Origin: DATKIY01 sp035543875
Lineage (GTDB): Bacteria > Actinomycetota > Actinomycetes > JAHEKZ01
Reading direction: 5' to 3'
Length of the DNA: 8,773 bases
Assembly (NCBI GenBank): GCA_035543875.1
Contig: DATKIY010000290.1
Coordinates: 1-8,773 of the forward strand
The position numbers and the translations under genes are program-made. Shown in pieces: positions 1 through 4,824 of this stretch (the first letter of the stretch is position 1; each line of letters starts with the position of its first letter). The notes under the pieces were generated by a model. That model made no database searches, was not told where the DNA came from, and worked only from the letters and a program-made list of their open reading frames with translations.

Positions 1-248
1 GCAGCGGCTCGAACGGTCTCCCCCACCGTCGATGCCCGTAGGTGCTCAAGCTGAACCCGAGTGCCAACCGTGGTCGTCGCCGGGGCGAGGTCTGCGTCGC
101 CGAGTGCTCCAATACATGCCGCCTCGCAGAGCGCGAGAAGCCGCGGCGTCGCGAGTACCTCGACGTCACCACTGCCCACGGCTAGCGCGGTGTCGTCGGC
201 CCCAACGACGTGAACGAGTGCTGCCTGTAGCCCGACTTCTAAGCCCAT
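1..248 (-). CDS. FlK-like hotdog thioesterase, 5' part only (runs off the left edge)
   Basis: Reading the minus strand from ATG at 248 gives 82 uninterrupted codons to the window edge, with no stop. The protein reads like the N-terminal part of the fluoroacetyl-CoA-thioesterase (FlK) type of hotdog thioesterase. It has an early VGLQA strand, a VGSGDVEVLATP segment (residues 24-35), a central helix LLALCEAA (37-44), and TVGTRVQLEHL (60-70). Residues matching the FlK catalytic trio (Thr, Glu, His) would be T34, E42 and H69. The family hydrolyses small acyl-CoA thioesters in the cytoplasm; the substrate here cannot be told. The nearest in-frame upstream stop is about 36 bases before the ATG with no alternative start between, so the start is fairly secure although no good Shine-Dalgarno is visible. 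Family members are usually about 125-145 residues, so roughly a third or more lies outside. It is downstream of, and in the same direction as, the broken gene at 367-1047. Confidence 0.8.
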   Translation of the reverse strand, partial: MGLEVGLQAALVHVVGADDTALAVGSGDVEVLATPRLLALCEAACIGALGDADLAPATTTVGTRVQLEHLRASTVGETVRAA

Positions 249-335
249 CTGGGGAGAGTATTGCGTCTTGATGTTTCCCGCTGAGCGAGGAAATCCGGAT
301 CAAGTACCCACTCACGACTGGCTAGCGCTCGGCTA

Positions 336-356
336 GTTCTGGCAATGAGACAGAAC
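336..356. repeat. Small inverted repeat between thioesterase and pseudogene
   Basis: Perfect 6-bp arms GTTCTG and CAGAAC are separated by nine bases in the 118-base gap between the remnant gene and the thioesterase start. On the minus strand it lies just after the remnant's stop codon, so it could be a weak hairpin terminator (no T tract follows) or an operator for the thioesterase. The short arms mean chance is also possible. Nothing else is seen in this gap. Confidence 0.3.
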
Positions 357-366
357 CGTCGGGTGC

Positions 367-1047
367 CTATGGCAGCGGGAGGGAGGTGACCGTGGAGTCG
401 GACGCCTCATGCAGCGCGAGTGCGCAGGTGACGACCTCGACTGAGATGTTGTCGCGACGCAGCAGCACCTGGCCGCCGAGGCTTCCGGCGACGTCACGGA
501 TCTCGACGTCGGTGCCGAGTTCGTGCACTGTCCCCGCGGTGCTGCCCAAGTAGATAAGTCCACGTCTGGGTTTCGTCCTGCGAGCCGACGATGAACGTCC
601 CGTTGCCGCTGACGGCGACTGCGTCCCAGCGACTGCGGTGCGTCGATGACGAACTCCTCGGTCCAGGGACCGGACGAACACCTCGCACGTCAGAAAGCCA
701 GCTCGACCCACGACCCAACGGCCCGACAGCGCGATCGGCATCAAGAGGTCAGGCGGCCGCTGCAGGACCGGATCGGAGCCGGGCGTGGCCCACATCGCGA
801 GGTAGTTGTTCCGCTCGACGCGGTCGCGGACGATCCCGTTGATGGTGCCATCGCCCATGATGTCGAGGAAGGCATCGCCGTAGTAGCCGTCCGGCATCGC
901 CAGCTTGATGGGCGTCGAGCGGGGAGACGGCCACAGCACAGGACGCGCAACGTACTCGGGGTCGGTTGGGTCGTAGCGGTCGCGGTTGGTCTTGAGGCCG
1001 ACGACCGCCCGGCCGTTGACAGCGAACGCGTAGTAGTCCTTGCGCAC
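367..1047 (-). pseudogene. Remnant of a beta-propeller / HAF-repeat-like protein with three +1 frameshifts and no proper N-terminus
   Basis: One frame is open from GTG 1047 to the stop at 367, but the sensible protein moves through all three frames. Frame one gives repeat units of about 45 residues around AFAVNGRAVVG...RPVLW, FLDIMGDGTINGIV...LAMW and ALSGRWVVG...VFVRSLD. One base is then skipped near 660, giving EEFVIDAPQS. Another is skipped near 629, giving WDAVAVSGNGTFIVGSQDETQTWTY. A third, near 553-559, returns to the first frame with YLGSTAGTVHELGTDVEIRDVAG. The three shifts sum to one codon. The repeat pattern (A-x-(S/N)-G-x-x-x-VVG followed by an aromatic/W strand) resembles HAF-type or beta-propeller blades, and about five are readable. 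There is no signal peptide and the first codon falls inside a blade, so the front is missing too. It starts 38 bases after the epoxide hydrolase stop. Original function unknown; sequencing error is an alternative to real decay. Confidence 0.55.
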
Positions 1048-1085
1048 CGCGGCGCCTGCCTCCCTGGTGTGGCGAGAGGACGGGG

Positions 1086-2330
1086 TCAGCGCAAGGACCT
1101 GAAGGCGGCCCGGAGTTCTTCAGAGAACAGCTGGGGCTGTTCCCATGCCGCGAAGTGGCCACCTCGGTCGAGCCTGTTGTAGTGGATGAGGTTGTCGGGG
1201 TAGGCGCGCTCGGCCCAGGCCCGCGGAGCCTCGTACAGCTCGTACGGGAACACGCTGATGGCGAACGGGATCGTGATGGGCTTGGCGTCGAAGAAATCCG
1301 CCTTGTTCTCCCAATAGAAGCGGGCCGCGGAGACGCCGGTATTCGTCAGCCAGTAGAGCGTGATGTTGTCGAGGAGGTCGTCACGGGTGAGGTCACTGTC
1401 CAGGGTTCCCTCGAGGACCTTCTTCACCAGGCCGGGCTGACCGGACCCGTCGCCGTGGTCGAGCGCGAACGCCGCGAGGTCGATCGGTGAGTCCGAGAAC
1501 CCGTAGAGCGTCTGCGGGCGGGTCGACATGATCTGGGCGTAGGCCACGTGCTTCGCGTAGAAGTCGCTCAACTGGCCGTACGCGCGTAGCTCCTCGTCCG
1601 AGAGACCGGCTGGCGCCGGATCCCCGCGCTCGAATCCCTTGACGACGTCGGCCGGGGCTGTCCCGGGCATGTTGGAGTGGATCCCAAGCAAGCCCGGAGG
1701 TGCCTGGATGCCCATGGTCTGCGTGACGGCCGCGCCCCAGTCACCACCCTGAGCCACGAACTCGGTGTAGCCGAGGCGATTCATGAGCACGACCCAAGCC
1801 CGCGCGACCCGCGCCGGATCCCAGCCGGTCGTGGTCGGCTTGCCGGAGAACCCATGGCCTGGCAGGGACGGGATCACCAGATGAAAGGCGTCCGCCTCGG
1901 CGCCGCCGTACGACGTCGGATCCGTGAGCGGCTCGATGATCTTTAGCTGCTCGATGATCGAGCCGGGCCAGCCGTGCGTGACGATCAGCGGCAGAGCGTT
2001 GTCATGTCGCGAGCGGACGTGGATGAAGTGGATGTCCAGCCCGTCGATCTCGGTCAGGAAGTTCGGAAGGGCGTTGAGCTTCTCCTCGCAGGGCCTCCAG
2101 TCGTAGTCGGTCGCCCAGTGGTGTGCGAGCTCCTGCATGGTCGCCAGCTGGATGCCCTGGGAGTCGTCGTCCACCGTCTCGCGCTCGGGCCACCGGGTCG
2201 CGGCGATGCGGCGGCGCAGGTCGACGATCGCGTCCTCGGGAAAGTCGACGCGGAAGGGGCGCACCGGCCCGTCGTCGACTATCGAGAGCCCGTCCGTTGC
2301 ACTGGTTTTGGTCGACGCGAGATCACTCAT
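1086..2330 (-). CDS. Epoxide hydrolase, microsomal-type alpha/beta-hydrolase (414 aa)
   Basis: This enzyme opens epoxides to vicinal diols through a covalent ester intermediate. The N-terminal region (residues about 23-130, VRPFRVDFPEDAIVDLRRRI...TRWPE) matches the EHN domain typical of microsomal-type epoxide hydrolases, and an alpha/beta-hydrolase fold follows. Visible active-site elements are the oxyanion-hole HGWPGS (119-124), the nucleophile D197 in GGDWGA, lid tyrosines at Y276 (LYGFSDSP) and Y339 (RFYWENKADFF), the charge-relay acid probably E364 in FPYELYEAPRAW, and the base H392 in DRGGHFAAWEQP. All expected residues are present and the length is normal. I chose ATG 2330 because GGAGG sits five bases upstream and a sigma70-like promoter lies just before it. 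A longer in-frame GTG start at 2465 would lie upstream of that promoter and adds unrelated sequence. Third codon positions are strongly G/C. Likely cytosolic; natural substrate unknown (lipid, terpene or xenobiotic epoxides are all possible). Confidence 0.95.
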   Translation of the reverse strand: MSDLASTKTSATDGLSIVDDGPVRPFRVDFPEDAIVDLRRRIAATRWPERETVDDDSQGIQLATMQELAHHWATDYDWRPCEEKLNALPNFLTEIDGLDIHFIHVRSRHDNALPLIVTHGWPGSIIEQLKIIEPLTDPTSYGGAEADAFHLVIPSLPGHGFSGKPTTTGWDPARVARAWVVLMNRLGYTEFVAQGGDWGAAVTQTMGIQAPPGLLGIHSNMPGTAPADVVKGFERGDPAPAGLSDEELRAYGQLSDFYAKHVAYAQIMSTRPQTLYGFSDSPIDLAAFALDHGDGSGQPGLVKKVLEGTLDSDLTRDDLLDNITLYWLTNTGVSAARFYWENKADFFDAKPITIPFAISVFPYELYEAPRAWAERAYPDNLIHYNRLDRGGHFAAWEQPQLFSEELRAAFRSLR

Positions 2331-2372
2331 GGGGCCCTCCAGGGCGGGATCGTTGCTGTCACGCCGGGATCG

Positions 2373-2401
2373 AGCATAGGGACGTGCGGGCAAGGTGGCA
2401 A
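2373..2401 (-). promoter_or_regulatory. Sigma70-like promoter of the epoxide hydrolase
   Basis: On the minus strand a TTGCCA box (2396-2401, five of six to consensus) is followed after exactly 17 bases by TATGCT (2373-2378, four of six). Transcription would begin near 2366 and give a leader of about 36 bases containing the GGAGG ribosome binding site of the ATG at 2330. This supports the shorter start of the hydrolase. Confidence 0.55.
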
Positions 2402-2458
2402 TGAGGGCGGCCTCCGTGGCATCCCGCTCGTCAGCGCGATCCCCGCGATGGACAACGG

Positions 2459-2479
2459 GCGTCATTCCGCGAATGACGC
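2459..2479. promoter_or_regulatory. Operator-like perfect dyad, GCGTCATTC-CGC-GAATGACGC
   Basis: The arms are nine bases each with a three-base spacer and no mismatch. It lies about 58 bases upstream of the -35 box of the epoxide hydrolase promoter. There is no T tract on either side, so a terminator is unlikely. Size and symmetry suit a dimeric HTH regulator such as a TetR-family repressor, and the position suits regulation of the hydrolase or of an unmarked divergent transcript. No regulator gene is present in the window. Confidence 0.5.
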
Positions 2480-2628
2480 TGGGTGCAGCGAGCCGATCCC
2501 GTGGGGCCGATGTCCGAGTACGTTGCCCTGTGTCAGGCCAGTGCGCTGCATCCGCCGTCGGGAGCGCGGCCTGTTGCGGCGTCGATTGGCCGTTCTGGGC
2601 GGCCCGCTTGTCGCCGCGCCTTCGCCGG

Positions 2629-2691
2629 TCCTAACAACCAACAGAAACACTGGACGGAACATCGTCCATCCCGGAAACAATTCCTAACAAC
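2629..2691. repeat. Direct repeat TCCTAACAAC flanking a dyad
   Basis: TCCTAACAAC occurs at 2629-2638 and again at 2682-2691, 53 bases apart start to start. Both copies are followed by loosely similar A/C-rich sequence ending in GAAAC. The dyad TGGACG-N6-CGTCCA lies between them. It could be a regulatory array, an integration footprint or chance. Confidence 0.35.
2651..2668. promoter_or_regulatory. Operator-like dyad TGGACG-GAACAT-CGTCCA
   Basis: Six-base perfect arms with a six-base spacer make an 18-bp symmetric site at the point where the sequence turns from GC-rich to more AT-rich. A smaller dyad GGAA-ACAA-TTCC follows at 2673-2684. Consistent with a repressor binding site, but no adjacent start codon tells which gene it would serve. 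Confidence 0.35.
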
Positions 2692-2718
2692 AAAGTCGAA
2701 ACGACACTTGTAGCAACG

Positions 2719-3104
2719 GTCAGCGACTTGTGCCTAGGTCAGGGATTGCGACAAAAGCGGCTCGATGAGGTCGCGTCGGAGTCGAAGTTTCCGGCCAACA
2801 CGTCGACCGTGAGCCGAGTTGGATTATGCGACCAAACCGAGTCGACGCAGTTCCACCGTGAGGTCGTGGGGACTACTGGAGGCCAACATTGCAGCTTCAA
2901 GCGTGATGACACCATCGCGAATGAGAGAGACCAGGTGCTGGTCGAAGGTCTGCATTCCGTAGTAGGAGCCCTCACCGATCAGTTGCGTGATGGTTCCTGT
3001 CTTGTCTGGATCGGCAATGGCGTCGGCGATACGTCCTGTGTTGACGAGGACCTCCATCGTCACGCAACGTCCATAACCATCTGACCTCGGCACAAGTCGC
3101 TGAC
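2719..3104. repeat. 24-bp inverted repeat (one mismatch) spanning the 3' end of pilT
   Basis: The plus-strand segment 2719-2742 is the reverse complement of 3081-3104 with one mismatch at the 17th base; the first 16 bases pair perfectly. The right arm lies inside pilT and codes for the QRLVPRS segment (residues about 298-304). The left arm lies about 80 bases beyond the pilT stop, on the opposite strand. The pilT messenger could therefore fold back with a loop of about 340 bases. Alternatively the left arm is a scrap of an inverted duplication of pilT: its plus-strand reading also begins QRLVPRS before diverging into a stop. Confidence 0.75.
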
Positions 3105-3993
3105 ACAGAATTCCGCGGAGCGACTCAGCAAGGGTCATGCGAATCTGCTTCTGCTCGTGCGGAGGGAAGAAGTCAATGATGCGGTTTACTGTCTCGGCCG
3201 CGTCAGTGGTGTGCAGCGTCGACATAACGAAGTGACCAGTTTCAGCCGCTGCCAGTGCCGCTTTTACGGTTTCGGGGTCACGCATCTCACCGACCAAAAT
3301 CACGTCGGGGTCCTGACGCATTGCAGCGCGAAGCGCGGTTGCGAAGTCTTTCGTGTCGAGCTTGACCTCGCGCTGGTTAATCATGGACAGCTTGTCGTAG
3401 TGCAAGACCTCGATCGGGTCTTCGATCGTCACTGCGTGAATCTCACGGTTGCTGTTGATGTGGTCGATCATTCCGGCCAACGTCGTGGTCTTGCCGGAGC
3501 CAGTAGGTCCGGTAACCAAAACCAGTCCACGCGGTTCGAGCGCCAGCGCTTGCACCACCTGGGGAAGACCCAGGTCTTCGATCCCAATCGCGCCGACAGA
3601 AACTCGACGGAAAACCAAGCCGGCGGAACCACGCGCACGGAAAGCGTTGACCCTGAATCGACCAATGCCGCCCATCGAGTACGCAAAGTCAGCTTCATTG
3701 GTCCGTTGGAACTCTTCCCAGATATCTGGGCGTTCCCTGAGCACCTCACTGACCATGCTCTCGGTGTCACTCGAGCCCAGAACCGAGGCCTGCAGCTTGC
3801 GGAGGCGACCGTCTATACGCACGCGAGGAGGCGAACCCGTCTTGCAGTGCAGGTCGGACCCACCGAGGTCGACAAGAGCGCGCAGGAACGGTTCGACCGA
3901 CTGCGGGGCGGCGGTAGTTTCAGAGCTCTCCACGAGCAAGGCTTCGGAGCCTAGAGCCGTCACCTTTAGCCCGAGCGGGCTAGCCCGGCCCAT
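2824..3993 (-). CDS. pilT: PilT-type type IV pilus retraction ATPase (389 aa)
   Basis: A cytoplasmic hexameric secretion-type ATPase that powers pilus retraction and twitching. The N-terminal domain begins around residue 34 with the family pattern FLRALVDLGGSDLHCKTGSPPRVRIDGRL. The catalytic core has Walker A GPTGSGKTT (162-170), Asp box AVTIEDPIE (187-195), Walker B DPDVILVGEMRDPET (228-242) and His box TGHFVMSTLHTTDA (252-265). The C-terminal GSYYGMQTFDQHLVSLIRDGVIT (342-364) is typical of PilT rather than PilB/GspE. PilB-specific extra domains and the zinc tetracysteine are absent. The first 30 residues exceed the usual PilT start; ATG 3993 has only a weak purine-rich GGGATGG upstream, and GTG 3963 is possible. 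It follows the biotin carrier gene by 33 bases and is probably co-transcribed. No other pilus genes lie in the window. Its 3' part contains one arm of the 24-bp inverted repeat. Confidence 0.93.
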   Translation of the reverse strand: MGRASPLGLKVTALGSEALLVESSETTAAPQSVEPFLRALVDLGGSDLHCKTGSPPRVRIDGRLRKLQASVLGSSDTESMVSEVLRERPDIWEEFQRTNEADFAYSMGGIGRFRVNAFRARGSAGLVFRRVSVGAIGIEDLGLPQVVQALALEPRGLVLVTGPTGSGKTTTLAGMIDHINSNREIHAVTIEDPIEVLHYDKLSMINQREVKLDTKDFATALRAAMRQDPDVILVGEMRDPETVKAALAAAETGHFVMSTLHTTDAAETVNRIIDFFPPHEQKQIRMTLAESLRGILCQRLVPRSDGYGRCVTMEVLVNTGRIADAIADPDKTGTITQLIGEGSYYGMQTFDQHLVSLIRDGVITLEAAMLASSSPHDLTVELRRLGLVA

Positions 3994-4026
3994 CTAGCCA
4001 TCCCAGGTCAGTCGCAGGACCCGTCG

Positions 4027-4242
4027 CTAAGCCAGCTCGACCATCACGTCGCCCTCTTGCACAACGTCACCCTGGGTGACCGAGACCCGAGCCACCTGAC
4101 CCCCGAACTCGGCCAGGACGGGTATCTCCATCTTCATGGATTCCATGATCACCACCGGCTGCCCGGCTGCGATCTGCTCCCCCTCGACGACCAGAACTGA
4201 GATGACATTGGCCACCATCTCTGCCCGAATCTGCTCGGCCAC
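4027..4242 (-). CDS. Stand-alone biotin carrier protein, TB7.3-like (71 aa)
   Basis: A single biotinyl/lipoyl attachment domain. The biotinylation motif ESMKMEIPVLAE is at 34-45 with the acceptor K37, followed by the hammerhead strands GGQVARVSVTQGDVVQEGDVMVEL. Length, start (V/M-AE-x-(I/V)-RAE) and layout match the 71-residue mycobacterial protein TB7.3. Such proteins are biotinylated by BirA and are presumed to serve an acyl-CoA or related carboxylase, but no carboxylase subunit is present here. I chose GTG 4242 because AGGG lies about seven bases upstream; ATG 4263 would add seven residues (MDREGTP). Longer versions read into the repeat region and are not credible. It is the first gene of a probable two-gene unit with pilT and is divergent from the GNAT gene. 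Confidence 0.9.
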   Translation of the reverse strand: MAEQIRAEMVANVISVLVVEGEQIAAGQPVVIMESMKMEIPVLAEFGGQVARVSVTQGDVVQEGDVMVELA

Positions 4243-4275
4243 TGGCGTTCCCTCTCGGTCCATGCAAATTCCGGA

Positions 4276-4310
4276 GTTGTTCAACTTCGGGTTGTTCAAC
4301 TTCGGGTTGA
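4276..4310. repeat. 15-bp tandem repeat in the divergent promoter region
   Basis: GTTGTTCAACTTCGG occurs twice back to back (4276-4290, 4291-4305) and is followed by a partial third copy, GTTGA. Each unit begins with GTTG-TT-CAAC, a four-base-arm near palindrome. The array fills half of the 72-base spacer between the divergent starts of the biotin carrier (4242, minus) and GNAT (4315, plus). That is where an operator with helically spaced half-sites would lie. I could not find a clear -35/-10 pair for either gene here. Confidence 0.6.
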
Positions 4311-4314
4311 GTAA

Positions 4315-4824
4315 ATGCGGACACATCAAACCACGTGCGGACATACTGCAACGGTGGCGACGCGAGCAGTCATCCTTCGGCCGGCCACAACGGCAGATGC
4401 GCAAGCGGTGGCGCTGGTTCATCGAGCGGCATTTGATCAGGCGCTTTCGTGGATTCCCCCCTTACACACTCCTGCGGAGGACCTCGCCTACTTCTCGGGG
4501 CTGGTGGTTGACCAGAGCACCACAGTCGCCGAGCGAGATGGGCAGGTAGTCGGCTTCACCTCCTACCTGGACTGCTGGCTCAATCAGTTGTACGTGTCGC
4601 CGTCAGAACAAAGCAACGGTATCGGCGGCACGCTGCTCCGCGCCGTGAAGACTGAGCACGAGTCGGTCGCGCCCAACACTCCGTTGCAGTTGTGGACCTT
4701 TCAGGCCAACGCTGGCGCACGTCGCTTCTACGAACGGCACGCGTTTGTTGCCGTCGAGTTCACTGACGGAAGTCGTAACGAGGAGCGCGAACCAGATGTG
4801 CGTTACGAGTGGGTCTCCGACTAG
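4315..4824 (+). CDS. GNAT-family N-acetyltransferase (169 aa)
   Basis: Acetyl-CoA-dependent acetyltransferase of unknown acceptor. Motif A, with the acetyl-CoA pyrophosphate loop, is LYVSPSEQSNGIGGTLLRAV (92-111; Q99-x-x-G102-x-G104). Motif B follows as LWTFQANAGARRFYERHAF (126-144). The domain begins with the usual ILRPATTADAQAVALVHRAAF (20-40). Length is normal. The ATG at 4315 immediately follows an in-frame TAA, has no good Shine-Dalgarno, and gives a 13-residue tail before GTG 4354, which could be the true start; leaderless translation is also possible. The last bases form the palindrome CTAG shared with the stop of the convergent HD-domain gene, so the two genes overlap tail to tail by four bases with no room for a terminator. 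Divergent from the biotin carrier gene. Confidence 0.88.
   Translation: MRTHQTTCGHTATVATRAVILRPATTADAQAVALVHRAAFDQALSWIPPLHTPAEDLAYFSGLVVDQSTTVAERDGQVVGFTSYLDCWLNQLYVSPSEQSNGIGGTLLRAVKTEHESVAPNTPLQLWTFQANAGARRFYERHAFVAVEFTDGSRNEEREPDVRYEWVSD

Larger units (their letters stand above)
2331..2823. other. Non-coding gap between epoxide hydrolase and pilT
   Basis: I see no convincing gene in these roughly 490 bases. Open frames on either strand are short, arginine- and proline-rich, lack plausible ribosome binding sites and match no family. The stretch holds the hydrolase promoter, two perfect dyads (2459-2479 and 2651-2668), a 10-bp direct repeat (2629-2638 and 2682-2691), and one arm of a long inverted repeat with pilT (2719-2742). 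From about 2,630 onward it becomes visibly richer in A and T. No T-tract terminator is obvious after the pilT stop on the minus strand. Confidence 0.6.

Noticed and set aside
32..271. Plus-strand frame of 79 codons at the left edge
   Set aside because: Antisense to the thioesterase, which shows clear family motifs on the minus strand.
646..1182. Plus-strand frame of 178 codons opposite the remnant gene
   Set aside because: The minus strand shows repeat-protein character in this stretch; the plus translation looks like a shadow.
2331..2465. Upstream in-frame GTG start at 2465 for the epoxide hydrolase
   Set aside because: The extra 45 residues are not family-like, and a good promoter and GGAGG favour ATG 2330.
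2462..2680. Minus-strand frame of 72 codons in the hydrolase-pilT gap
   Set aside because: Arginine-rich, no ribosome binding site of note, no recognisable domain.
1974..2687. Long plus-strand open frame of 237 codons
   Set aside because: Most of it is the antisense shadow of the epoxide hydrolase, whose catalytic motifs are unambiguous; the translation is low-complexity and matches nothing.
3157..3954. Plus-strand frame of 265 codons opposite pilT
   Set aside because: Antisense to Walker A, Walker B and the His box of pilT; open only because of codon bias.
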